Shown: in pieces, positions 1-6,087 of the stretch
Position numbering within the stretch: the first letter of the stretch is position 1
How the letters are laid out: each line of letters starts with the position of its first letter
NCBI GenBank assembly: GCA_013360535.1
Contig: JABWBL010000227.1
Coordinates: 1-6,087, forward strand
Direction of reading: 5' to 3'
DNA length: 6,087 nucleotides
Source of the DNA: Planctomycetaceae bacterium
GTDB lineage: Bacteria; Planctomycetota; UBA1135; GCA-002686595
Program-made: the position numbers and the translations under genes
Notes under the pieces: model-generated
What the model saw: the letters and a program-made list of their open reading frames with translations, nothing else
Told to the model about the DNA's origin: nothing
The model's database searches: none

Positions 1-372
1 CGTCACGCGGCACTCGAGCCACGCGAGCGCATCCGCGATCACCGGCGTGCCGTGGGCGCCGTGCTCGAGCGCGAGGCCGTCGAACGGGCCGCTGCCGGGC
101 TCGTGCTTGCGGAAGAAGCGCCCCATCAGGTCGTTCGAGCCCTTGGCGAGGATCGAGACGCCGAAATGGCCGGCGGAGCGGATCGCGTCGAGGTGCGGGC
201 GGTCCTTGCCGACCGCGACGGCGACGACCGGCGGCACGAGGCCCATTTGCATCACGAACGAACCGACGAAGCCCGTCGGAGCGCCGGAAGTGACCGCGGT
301 GACGATGTGGAGGCCGGTCGGAAGGCGGCCGAGCGCCTGCCCGAGCGCGGGGATTTCAGTGGGATTGGCCAT
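1..372 (-). CDS. Flavin reductase-like domain protein (FMN-binding split barrel), 3' end cut by window edge
   Basis: Reading the minus strand from the ATG at 372 gives 124 uninterrupted codons that run off the window at base 1. What is seen: MANPTEIPALGQALGRLPTG at the start, then HIVTAV, TGFVGSFVMQMG, PPVVAVAVGKDRPHL, a GHFGVSILA segment and, at the edge, GTPVIADALAWLECRV. This order (L-PTG-hxhVT, a G-x-x-S-F strand, PP-hhh-V, FxVxxL, then a G-x-P-hh-x-x-ALAWLECRV strand) is that of the flavin reductase-like domain, in which the split barrel binds FMN or FAD. Members reduce flavin with NAD(P)H for a partner monooxygenase or diiron enzyme, or act as stand-alone flavoproteins; the exact substrate cannot be told here. 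Family members are usually about 160-200 residues, so perhaps a quarter to a third is missing. The codon before ATG is preceded by a G-run (GGGGGGC) rather than a clear ribosome binding site. The gene is divergent from gyrA and probably unrelated in function. Confident on the fold, not on the specific role. Confidence 0.85.
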   Translation of the reverse strand, partial: MANPTEIPALGQALGRLPTGLHIVTAVTSGAPTGFVGSFVMQMGLVPPVVAVAVGKDRPHLDAIRSAGHFGVSILAKGSNDLMGRFFRKHEPGSGPFDGLALEHGAHGTPVIADALAWLECRVT

Positions 373-475
373 GCCCCCCAAGTGTGCCGCGCTCGCGCGC
401 GCCCCGCCATCGGCACGCAGCGCCCGCAGCGAGCGAAAAAGCCCGTTCCTACGCCCTCGGGTGAGCCTCTCCGCG

Positions 476-505
476 CTGGAATCCCGGCCCTCTTTCCTCG
501 ATAAT
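476..505 (+). promoter_or_regulatory. Possible gyrA promoter (weak match)
   Basis: GATAAT at 500-505 is one of very few AT-rich hexamers in the 215-base intergenic region and differs from the sigma-70 -10 consensus at one base. The best -35 candidate is CTGGAA at 476-481, only a 3/6 match, with an 18-base spacer. If used, transcription would start near 512, giving a leader of about 76 nucleotides that begins with the inverted repeat at 513-549. The bases between the -10 and the predicted start are all G or C (CCCGCGC), a GC-rich discriminator of the kind often linked to supercoiling or stringent control. This is inference from position and composition only. No matching promoter for the divergent minus-strand gene was recognised. 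Confidence 0.25.
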
Positions 506-512
506 CCCGCGC

Positions 513-549
513 CCCGCCGGCGCCCTGCGAAGGGCTGTTTTCCGGCGGG
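513..549 (+). other. Nested inverted repeat in the gyrA leader (RNA hairpin candidate)
   Basis: CCCGCCGG at 513-520 is perfectly complementary to CCGGCGGG at 542-549. Inside that outer stem, GCCCT at 522-526 pairs with AGGGC at 531-535, closing a GCGA loop (527-530), which fits the stable GNRA tetraloop pattern. The inner hairpin is followed by TGTTTT (536-541), so it also looks like a short intrinsic terminator reading toward gyrA; forming the outer stem would sequester that U-tract. It could be a 5'-protecting hairpin, an attenuator, or a chance product of GC-rich sequence. The pairing is read directly from the bases; the function is unknown. Confidence 0.45.
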
Positions 550-587
550 TTCTGCTCGAACGACAAGGCCGCGACTCGCGCCTCGCA

Positions 588-3182
588 ATGACGACGACCG
601 AACCCCCTCCGCCCTCCGCGTCCGACGGCCGCATCGAGGAGCGCCACATCGAGCGCGAGATGCGCGAGTCGTACCTGACTTACGCGCTCTCGGTCATCCA
701 CGCTCGCGCCCTCCCGGACGTCCGCGACGGCCTCAAGCCCAGCCAGCGCCGCATCCTCGTGGCGATGGACGACCTGAACCTCGGTCCCCGCGCCAAGTAC
801 CGCAAGTGCGCGAAGATCGCCGGCGACACGTCGGGCAACTACCACCCGCACGGCGAGTCGGTGATCTACCCGACGCTCGTGCGCCTCGCGCAGTCCTTCA
901 GCACGCGCTACCCGCTGATCGATGGCCAGGGCAACTTCGGCAACATCGACGGCGATGGCGCGGCGGCCATGCGTTACACCGAAGCGCGCATGACCGGCGT
1001 GACGGTCGAGATGATGGCCGATCTCGACAAGGAGACGGTCAACCGCCAGCCCAACTACGACGAGACGCGCACCGAGCCCGTCGTGCTCCCCGGGCGTTTC
1101 CCGAACCTGCTGTGCAACGGCTCGGACGGCATCGCGGTCGGCATGGCGACGAGCCTCCTGCCGCACAACTTGCGCGAGGTCGTGGCGGCGCTGCGTCTGG
1201 TGCTCGAGCGCCCCGACGTGACGATCGGCGAGCTGTGCGAGGTCGTCAAGGGCCCCGACTTCCCGACCGGCGGCATCGTGATGGGCCGGCGCGGGATCCT
1301 GCAGGCCTACGCGACGGGCCGCGGCATCTGCCGCGTGCGCGGCAAGTACCACGTCGTCGAGAACAAGAACCGCTCCTCGATCGTCTTCACCGAGATTCCC
1401 TTCCAGGTCCGCAAGGAAGCGATCATCGAGAAGATCGTCGAGGTGGTGAACGACGAGCGCATCACCGGCATCTCGAACGTGCAGGACTTCTCGGACCGCA
1501 CGGGAATCCGGCTCTCGATCGACCTGAAGAAGGGCGAGGACCCGCAGGTCATCGTCAACCAGCTCTTCCAGTACACGCCGCTGCAGTCGACGCAGTCGAT
1601 CATCAACCTCGTGATCGACCGCGGCCAGCCGCGCACGCTCAACCTGCGCGGCCTGCTCGACAGTTACGTCGCGCACCGCAAGGAAGTCATCCGCCGCCGC
1701 ACGCAGTTCCTGCTCGACAAGGCGGAGGAGCGCAAGCACATCGTCGAGGGCCTGCGCATCGCCGTCGACAACATCGACGAGGTGATCCGCATCATCCGCG
1801 CGAGCGCGACGCCGGAAGAGGCGAAGCAAGGCCTGCAGCAGCGCTTCGCGCTCAGCGTGCGCCAGTCGCAGGCGATCGTCGACATGCGCCTCGCGCGCCT
1901 GACCGGACTCGAGCGCGAGAAGCTCGAGGAAGAGTTCAACGCGCTGCTCGCCGAGATCGCCGACCTGAAGGACATCCTCGCGCGCGACGAGCGTGTCGTG
2001 GCGATCATCAAGTCCGACCTCGACGACCTCGACCAGAAGTACGGCGACGCACGCCGCACCGAGATCAGCGTCGAGGAAGTCGACGGCTCCTTCGACATCG
2101 AGGAGCTGATCACCGAGGAGATGATGGTGGTCACGTTCTCGCGCGACGGCTACGTCAAGCGCACGCCGCTCGACGACTACCGTACGCAGGGCCGCGGCGG
2201 CCGCGGGATCATCGGCTCGGAGACCAAGGAAGGCGACGTCGTCCAGTCGCTGTTCGTCGCGGGCACGCACGACCACGTGCTGTGCTTCTCCAACCGCGGG
2301 CAGGTCTACTGGCTCAAGGTCTACAACCTGCCCGAGGCCAACCGCACCAGCGCCGGGCGCGCGCTCTCGAACCTGATCGAGCTGCAGGAAGGCGAGCGCA
2401 TCACCAACGTGCTGCGCGTCGTCGAGTTCGACAAGGACCACTCGGTGTTCTTCGCCACGCGCCGCGGCACGGTCAAGAAGACGGTGCTCGAGGCCTACTC
2501 GCGCCCCAAGAAGGGCGGCATCCGCGCCATCCTGCTCGAGGAGAACGACGAGGTCGTCGCGGTCGGTCTGTGCAAGACGGGCGACACGATCACGATCGCG
2601 AGCGCCAACGGTCAGGCGATCCGCTTCGGCGAGGAAGTCGTGCGTTCGATGGGCCGCACGAGCTACGGCGTGCGCGGCATCCGGCTGCTCGATGACGACA
2701 AGGTCGTCGACATGAAGGTCGCCGTGCCCGACACGTTCCTGCTCTCGGCCTGCGAGAACGGCTTCGGCAAGCGCACGCCGATCGAGGACTACCCGATCAA
2801 GGGTCGTGGGGGTCAGGGTGTCATCAACATCCGCACCGAAGGCCGCAACGGCCAGGTGATCGGCACCGTGCTCTGCCGCGAGGACGACGAAGTGATGTTC
2901 ATCACCGAGTCGGGCATGATCGTGCGCTCGCCTGTGGCCGAGATGCGACCGATGGGACGCAACACGCAGGGCGTGCGCCTCGTCAACCTCAAGGAAGGCG
3001 ACCGGCTGGTCGGCCTCGAGCTCGTCAGCGCCGAGGACCTCACGCAGTACCAGGCGACGGTGCAACGGCGTGTCGTGCGGCCGACCGAGGAGGGCGGCGA
3101 AGGTGCGGACGCGGCGGACGAGGCCCTGCCCGAGGCACCCGAGCCGGACGAACCTGAGGCGGACGAGCCCGACGAGGTCTGA
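588..3182 (+). CDS. gyrA: DNA gyrase subunit A
   Basis: An 864-residue protein (E. coli GyrA: 875) that cuts and rejoins duplex DNA and, with GyrB, introduces negative supercoils using ATP. The N-terminal breakage-reunion domain holds [12 protein letters not shown] (40-51), the quinolone-pocket region (about 75-114) and AAAMRYTE with catalytic Tyr130 after Arg129, equal to E. coli Tyr122. Ile182 in [12 protein letters not shown] matches the DNA-intercalating Ile174. The coiled-coil and dimer gate run from about 358 to 500, including [15 protein letters not shown] near 428-442. The C-terminal domain shows about six blade repeats. The first carries the GyrA box as QGRGGRG (534-540), with a related KGRGGQG at 738-744; this box argues for GyrA rather than ParC. 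Residues 834-864 form an acidic tail. Oddities: Pro95 replaces the usual Asp/Glu at E. coli position 87, and LLPHN replaces the common IPPHN (190-194). The ATG at 588 puts the conserved region about 20 residues in, as expected, but has no Shine-Dalgarno sequence. gyrB is not in the window. Confidence 0.97.
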   Translation: MTTTEPPPPSASDGRIEERHIEREMRESYLTYALSVIHARALPDVRDGLKPSQRRILVAMDDLNLGPRAKYRKCAKIAGDTSGNYHPHGESVIYPTLVRLAQSFSTRYPLIDGQGNFGNIDGDGAAAMRYTEARMTGVTVEMMADLDKETVNRQPNYDETRTEPVVLPGRFPNLLCNGSDGIAVGMATSLLPHNLREVVAALRLVLERPDVTIGELCEVVKGPDFPTGGIVMGRRGILQAYATGRGICRVRGKYHVVENKNRSSIVFTEIPFQVRKEAIIEKIVEVVNDERITGISNVQDFSDRTGIRLSIDLKKGEDPQVIVNQLFQYTPLQSTQSIINLVIDRGQPRTLNLRGLLDSYVAHRKEVIRRRTQFLLDKAEERKHIVEGLRIAVDNIDEVIRIIRASATPEEAKQGLQQRFALSVRQSQAIVDMRLARLTGLEREKLEEEFNALLAEIADLKDILARDERVVAIIKSDLDDLDQKYGDARRTEISVEEVDGSFDIEELITEEMMVVTFSRDGYVKRTPLDDYRTQGRGGRGIIGSETKEGDVVQSLFVAGTHDHVLCFSNRGQVYWLKVYNLPEANRTSAGRALSNLIELQEGERITNVLRVVEFDKDHSVFFATRRGTVKKTVLEAYSRPKKGGIRAILLEENDEVVAVGLCKTGDTITIASANGQAIRFGEEVVRSMGRTSYGVRGIRLLDDDKVVDMKVAVPDTFLLSACENGFGKRTPIEDYPIKGRGGQGVINIRTEGRNGQVIGTVLCREDDEVMFITESGMIVRSPVAEMRPMGRNTQGVRLVNLKEGDRLVGLELVSAEDLTQYQATVQRRVVRPTEEGGEGADAADEALPEAPEPDEPEADEPDEV

Positions 3183-3211
3183 AAGGACTTCCCGGCCAGA
3201 GCGGCACTCCC

Positions 3212-4183
3212 GTGCGGCCTGTCGTTCTCCATGCGCTCCGGAGCGCGAGCCTCGTGCTCGACGTCTTCGGAGCGCTCACGTTGCTGGCGTTGCTCACGTC
3301 GTCCTTCGTCGGTGCGCGCCTGTGGCCGCTCAGCTTTCCGCTGCACCTCGCGGAACTCGGCTGGCTCGGCGCGAGCGTCGGTCTCGCCGTTGCCGCTGTG
3401 CGTCGCTCGTGGGTTCAGGCCGCCTTGCACGCGCTCTGGGCCTGTGCGTGGCTCGTGCTGTTCGTGCCGCAACTGCAGCGTGGTTTCGCGGAGGAGCCGG
3501 GACCGGTCGAAGGTGAGCTGCGCGTCGTGACACTCAACGCCGGAGCCGGCCGCGCGACGGGCGAGCAGTTGCGCGACGCGCTGCGCACGCTCGAAGCCGA
3601 CGTCGTGTTCCTGCAGGAGCTCTCGGCGCGCCAGGCGGCGGCCATCGAGGCCGCTGCGGAGCTGCCGTTCGCCCACCGCGCGCTATTTCCCGGCGGAATT
3701 CCCGGCAAGGGCCTGCTCGCGCGCTTTCCGTTGCGCGATGCGAGCTTCGAGGAGCTCGGCGACGGCGCGACCGTGCTGCGCGCGGTCCTGCTGGCGCCCC
3801 GCGGCGAGCTCCAGCTCGTCGACGTGCACTCGCGCATGCAGATCACGGTACTCGGGCCGTGGTGCGAAGGCGGCGAGCACATCGACGCGTGGGCGCACGA
3901 CCTGCCGAACACCCTTCCGACGATCCTCGCCGGCGACTTCAACGTCGGAACGCGCTGTCCGCTCGTCGCGAGCCTGCGCGAGGCCGGTTTCATCGAGGCG
4001 TTCGAGCAAGTGGGCGCCGGACTCGGGCTCAGCTTCCCGGTCTTCCTGCGCTACCGCTCGCTGCCGCTGCCGCCGCTGGTGCGTATCGACCACGTGTGGA
4101 CGCGCGGCCTCGAGCCGCTCGACGCACGCTTGCTCCCCGACGTCGGTTCGGATCACCTTCCGTTGCTCGTGCGGCTGCGCTGA
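3212..4183 (+). CDS. Membrane-anchored endonuclease/exonuclease/phosphatase (EEP) family protein
   Basis: A 323-residue protein starting at GTG, 29 bases after gyrA. Residues about 11-32, 46-63 and 67-88 are hydrophobic and look like three membrane helices; the remaining 230 residues are a soluble domain. That domain has the metal-dependent phosphoesterase signature in order: VVTLNAG with Asn109, VVFLQEL with Glu136 (metal ligand), VDVHS with Asp205 and His206, AGDFNVG with Asp242 and Asn244, RIDHVW with Asp293, and GSDHLP with Asp314 and catalytic His315. All the main catalytic positions appear intact. The superfamily includes DNases, AP endonucleases, sphingomyelinases and inositol phosphatases; the small N-terminal membrane module is seen in poorly characterised YafD-like bacterial members, so substrate cannot be assigned. 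By the positive-inside rule, the Arg-rich loop near 64-65 is probably cytoplasmic, which would place the catalytic domain outside if helix 3 ends extracytoplasmically; this is inference. No other in-frame start gives the first helix. AGAG at 3198-3201 is a weak ribosome binding site. Confidence 0.88.
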   Translation: MRPVVLHALRSASLVLDVFGALTLLALLTSSFVGARLWPLSFPLHLAELGWLGASVGLAVAAVRRSWVQAALHALWACAWLVLFVPQLQRGFAEEPGPVEGELRVVTLNAGAGRATGEQLRDALRTLEADVVFLQELSARQAAAIEAAAELPFAHRALFPGGIPGKGLLARFPLRDASFEELGDGATVLRAVLLAPRGELQLVDVHSRMQITVLGPWCEGGEHIDAWAHDLPNTLPTILAGDFNVGTRCPLVASLREAGFIEAFEQVGAGLGLSFPVFLRYRSLPLPPLVRIDHVWTRGLEPLDARLLPDVGSDHLPLLVRLR

Positions 4184-4201
4184 ATCCGCCGCCTCCTTTC
4201 C

Positions 4202-5002
4202 ATGACGCTCCACTGGCTGCGCTCCGACACGACGGACCTCTGCACGCAAGGTGCGCACCTCGCGCGTTGGCGCGACGTGTTGTTCCTGTCGTCGCGCTCG
4301 CGCTTCGAGCGTGGGCAGGCGATCCGCGGTGGAATCCCGCTGATTTTCCCGTGGTTCGGCGACGACCCGCTCAAGCTCGGCCGCGGCGCGCACGGTTTCG
4401 CGCGGCGCGTCGAGTGGCGCGTGATCGAGCGTGAGCAGCGTGCGAGCGGACTGCGGACGCGACTCGAGCTCTGCGACGACGACACCACGCGCGCGCTCTG
4501 GCCGCACCGCTTCCGCGCGGAACTCTCGCTCGACGCCGCGGACGAGCTCGCGCTCGCGCTCACGGTCCACAACACCGACACGACCGGGTTCACGTTCGAA
4601 GCCGCGCTGCACACCTACCTCGCCGTCTCCGACGTGCGCCGCGTGACGTTGCGTGGCCTCGAGAGCACGCGCTACGTCGACAAGCTCGACAGTTTCCGCG
4701 AGCAGCCTCCCAGCGGCGTCCCGCTCACGCTCACCGGCCCCGCCGACCGCGTCTACCTTGCCGCTCCCGCCTCGCTCGAGCTCGACGACCCGCTGCTCGG
4801 CCGCACGCTCGTGCTCGAACAACGCGGCGCCCGCTCGACCGTCGTCTGGAACCCCTTCGACCTCGCCGCCGCCCGCATGGCCGACCTCGGCGACGACTGG
4901 CCCAAGTTCCTGTGCGTCGAGAGCGCCAACGTCGCCGCCAACTCCGTCTCCCTCTCTCCCGGCCGTTCCCACACGCTCTCCCTGCGCCTCTCCGTGCACT
5001 GA
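4202..5002 (+). CDS. yeaD: D-hexose-6-phosphate mutarotase (aldose 1-epimerase superfamily, YeaD-like)
   Basis: A 266-residue protein predicted to interconvert alpha and beta anomers of glucose 6-phosphate or similar hexose 6-phosphates in the cytoplasm, feeding glycolysis and the pentose phosphate route. Diagnostic segments are IRGGIPLIFPWFG (41-53), HGFAR (64-68, substrate-binding His64), ALHTYLAVSD (135-144) with His137 as the expected acid, VVWNP (214-218), and MADLGDDWPKFLCVESANV (226-244) with Glu240 as the expected catalytic base. Both catalytic residues are present. GGIPxxFPWFG and the C-terminal CVE-x-x-NV distinguish this clade from galactose mutarotase GalM. Length is slightly below the roughly 290 residues of E. 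coli YeaD. The ATG is 18 bases after the EEP gene, suggesting cotranscription, but the upstream bases are pyrimidine-rich with no Shine-Dalgarno motif. Codon choice shifts within the gene: the last 300 bases use mostly GCC, GTC and CTC where the first part also uses GCG. No transporter or sugar gene flanks it, so physiological substrate is open. Confidence 0.92.
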   Translation: MTLHWLRSDTTDLCTQGAHLARWRDVLFLSSRSRFERGQAIRGGIPLIFPWFGDDPLKLGRGAHGFARRVEWRVIEREQRASGLRTRLELCDDDTTRALWPHRFRAELSLDAADELALALTVHNTDTTGFTFEAALHTYLAVSDVRRVTLRGLESTRYVDKLDSFREQPPSGVPLTLTGPADRVYLAAPASLELDDPLLGRTLVLEQRGARSTVVWNPFDLAAARMADLGDDWPKFLCVESANVAANSVSLSPGRSHTLSLRLSVH

Positions 5003-5053
5003 GTGCGGCGTTTTTCGCTGCGCGTCCATATGTTTCGCGCTGAAGGGAAGGGC

Positions 5054-5059
5054 TAGCAT
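5054..5059 (+). promoter_or_regulatory. Possible -10 element for the yqeY-murJ unit
   Basis: TAGCAT at 5054-5059 lies in the 88-base gap before the yqeY-like gene and keeps the key T, A and final T of a sigma-70 -10 element. No convincing -35 is visible about 17 bases upstream (TGTTTC at 5031-5036). The gap is the largest between the plus-strand genes after gyrA and is less GC-rich than the coding sequence, which supports a separate promoter here. Position-based inference, low confidence. Confidence 0.25.
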
Positions 5060-5080
5060 CTGCGGCTCCCGGAAGGTGCG

Positions 5081-5085
5081 AGGAG
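5081..5085 (+). promoter_or_regulatory. Shine-Dalgarno site of the yqeY-like gene
   Basis: AGGAG at 5081-5085 sits five bases before the ATG at 5091, a textbook ribosome binding site. It decides the start: the same reading frame stays open far upstream into the mutarotase gene, but only from 5091 does the protein match its family, and the family's usual length is restored. It is the only clear Shine-Dalgarno motif in the window. Confidence 0.8.
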
Positions 5086-5090
5086 ACGAC

Positions 5091-5534
5091 ATGACGCTGT
5101 ACGAGAAGCTGCAGGCCGATGTGAAGCAGGCGATGCTGGCGCGCGACGAAGTGGCGCGCGACACGTTGCGCATGCTGGTCGCGGCAGTGAAGAAGCAGGA
5201 GATCGAGCAGGGCAAGGAGATCACCGAGGAGCTGGTGATGACGATCCTGCAGGCGGCGGCGAAGACGCGCGCGGAGTCGATCGCGCAGTTCACGGCGGCG
5301 GGGCGCAACGACCTCGTGGCGAAGGAGCAGGCGGAGCTCGCGGTCGTACGGCGCTACCTGCCGCAGCAGCTCGACGAGGCGCAGACCAAGGCGGCGGTCG
5401 CGGCGCTGATCGGCGAGCTCGGGATCACGTCGAAGAAGGACATCGGCGTGCTGATGAAGGCCGCGATGGCCAAGCACAAGGGCGTGATCGACGGCAAGCT
5501 CGTGCAGAAGCTCGCGGGCGAGCTGCTCGCCTGA
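5091..5534 (+). CDS. yqeY: GatB/YqeY domain-containing protein
   Basis: A 147-residue protein, the usual size of free-standing YqeY proteins (about 148 residues). Visible family segments are MLARDEVARDTLRMLVAAVKKQEI (35-residue N-terminal helix pair, about 15-38), RAESIAQFTAAGRNDLVAKE (about 61-80), AELAVVRRYLPQQL (about 82-95), ITSKKDIGVLMKAAM (about 113-127) and a C-terminal DGKLVQKLAGELL. The fold is all-helical and resembles the C-terminal tRNA-binding part of GatB, the amidotransferase subunit that makes Gln-tRNA or Asn-tRNA by transamidation. The GatB catalytic domain is absent, so it cannot do that reaction itself; its role is unsettled, with tRNA binding the usual suggestion. The start is fixed by a strong Shine-Dalgarno motif. 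An in-frame extension upstream over the mutarotase is not coding. It is followed 22 bases later by murJ, so the two are probably cotranscribed. Its codons favour GCG, CTG and GAG, unlike the end of the preceding gene. Confidence 0.93.
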   Translation: MTLYEKLQADVKQAMLARDEVARDTLRMLVAAVKKQEIEQGKEITEELVMTILQAAAKTRAESIAQFTAAGRNDLVAKEQAELAVVRRYLPQQLDEAQTKAAVAALIGELGITSKKDIGVLMKAAMAKHKGVIDGKLVQKLAGELLA

Positions 5535-5556
5535 AACTCGGCGCGCGCACACGCTC

Positions 5557-6087
5557 ATGAGCGGGGAAGAGGGGAACGCGGCGGCGCCGGCCGACGTGGT
5601 CGGGCGCCATCGCAAGCTGGTCGCGCGCACCGCGCTGATCTCGGGCTTCACGGCGCTCTCGCGCGTGCTCGGGTACGGCCGCGAGGCGCTGACGGCCTAC
5701 CTGTTCGGCGACAAGTCGGCGGTGTACGACGCCTTCGTCACGGCGTGGCGCGTGCCGAACCTGTTCCGGCGCCTGCTCGGCGAGGGCGCGGTGTCGACGG
5801 CGCTGCAGAGCTCGATGACCGAGGCCGACGCGGACCGCGGCGACGAGGCCGGGCGCGCGCTGATGTGGGAGACGCTGCGCCTCGCCGCGTGGATCCTGCT
5901 CGCGCTGACGGTGGTCGTGATGGCCGGGGTCGCGCTGATGCCCGACGTGATGCCGCTGACCGGCTGGCGCTGGCTCGGCGAGGACGCGGCGGCGATGCGC
6001 GACCTGACCGTGCAGGTGACGCCGTACGTGATCGTGATCTGCCTCGCGGGCCTCGCGGGGGGCGCGCTGGCCGTGCGGGGCAAGTTC
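5557..6087 (+). CDS. murJ: Lipid II flippase MurJ (MviN), N-terminal part, cut by window edge
   Basis: The ATG at 5557 opens 177 codons that run off the right edge without a stop; complete MurJ proteins are about 500-550 residues, so about a third is here. MurJ moves the undecaprenyl-linked peptidoglycan precursor lipid II across the inner membrane. The family signature is clear: ALSRVLGYGREAL (33-45), YDAFVTAWRVPNLFRRLLGEGAVS (57-80). Arg36, Arg42 and Arg71 align with E. coli Arg18, Arg24 and Arg52, which are important for function, and Asp58 aligns with Asp39; there is one extra residue between the first two helices relative to E. coli. Hydrophobic stretches at about 109-128 and 154-172 fit the next membrane helices. 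The extra 17 or so N-terminal residues (GEEGNAAAPADVV) are hydrophilic and low in complexity; a later start cannot be excluded but no better start or ribosome binding site is visible. If the host is a planctomycete, a murJ gene fits the finding that this group makes peptidoglycan. Confidence 0.95.
   Translation, partial: MSGEEGNAAAPADVVGRHRKLVARTALISGFTALSRVLGYGREALTAYLFGDKSAVYDAFVTAWRVPNLFRRLLGEGAVSTALQSSMTEADADRGDEAGRALMWETLRLAAWILLALTVVVMAGVALMPDVMPLTGWRWLGEDAAAMRDLTVQVTPYVIVICLAGLAGGALAVRGKF

Noticed and set aside
47..2695. An 882-codon plus-strand open frame overlapping the flavin reductase antisense and gyrA
   Set aside because: It runs out of frame through gyrA and gives an Arg/Pro/Ala-rich product typical of a shifted reading of GC-rich codons. 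No family motif is present.
252..3065. A 937-codon open frame on the minus strand opposite gyrA
   Set aside because: It is antisense to an unmistakable gyrA and its product is an Asp/Arg/His/Val-rich low-information sequence with no recognisable domain. Long antisense open frames are expected from high-GC coding sequence, where stop codons are rare in the complementary frames.
588..3182. Topoisomerase IV subunit A (ParC) as the identity of the large gene
   Set aside because: The QGRGGRG box at the first C-terminal blade and the six-blade C-terminal domain with acidic tail favour GyrA. The absence of a neighbouring gyrB or parE does not discriminate.
4996..5015. Possible intrinsic terminator after the mutarotase gene (GCAC/GTGC hairpin then five T's)
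   Set aside because: The stem is only four base pairs with a three-base loop that includes the stop codon, and four bases separate it from the T-run. Too weak to call, although a transcript end here would fit the separate yqeY-murJ unit.
4653..5090. Upstream in-frame extension of the yqeY-like protein
   Set aside because: The extension reads the mutarotase gene in another frame and gives a Ser/Arg/Pro-rich sequence. The strong ribosome binding site at 5081-5085 and the normal family length both point to the start at 5091.
3683..5308. A 541-codon minus-strand open frame across the EEP, mutarotase and yqeY genes
   Set aside because: It spans three well-supported genes on the opposite strand and has no recognisable motif, so it is a compositional shadow.
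5697..6083. A 128-codon minus-strand open frame opposite murJ
   Set aside because: It is Ser/Arg/Ala/Thr-rich, has no family resemblance and lies antisense to clear MurJ motifs.

Overview
This is a GC-rich bacterial window (roughly two-thirds G+C by eye) with housekeeping-type gene content and no sign of a mobile element, CRISPR array, tRNA or rRNA. The best taxonomic clue is the gyrase A subunit. Its sequence around the quinolone pocket ([26 protein letters not shown]) resembles the version I associate with Planctomycetota and related PVC-type bacteria rather than the proteobacterial or actinobacterial one. A high-GC planctomycete or relative is therefore my best guess, made from memory of the family and not from a search.

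Layout: the left edge (1-372, minus strand) holds the N-terminal part of a flavin reductase-like, FMN-binding split-barrel protein, cut by the window edge. A 215-base divergent intergenic region follows (373-587). It contains a weak -10-like hexamer and a perfect nested inverted repeat just upstream of gyrA. All remaining genes are on the plus strand: gyrA (588-3182), a membrane-anchored endonuclease/exonuclease/phosphatase (EEP) superfamily protein (3212-4183), a YeaD-type D-hexose-6-phosphate mutarotase (4202-5002), a GatB/YqeY-domain protein (5091-5534), and the N-terminal third of the lipid II flippase MurJ, cut by the right edge (5557-6087).

The gaps of 29, 18, 88 and 22 bases suggest one or two transcription units: gyrA-EEP-mutarotase, then yqeY-murJ with its own promoter in the 88-base gap. 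There is no obvious common pathway. The genes cover DNA supercoiling, a membrane-tethered phosphoesterase, sugar-phosphate anomer interconversion, a tRNA-amidotransferase-related protein of unclear role, and peptidoglycan precursor export.

I found no convincing undescribed system. The points most worth a second look are a natural proline at the GyrA position equivalent to E. coli Asp87, the hairpin in the gyrA leader, the strongly acidic GyrA tail, the near absence of Shine-Dalgarno sequences except before yqeY, and an abrupt change in synonymous codon choice and GC skew around 4.7-5.1 kb.
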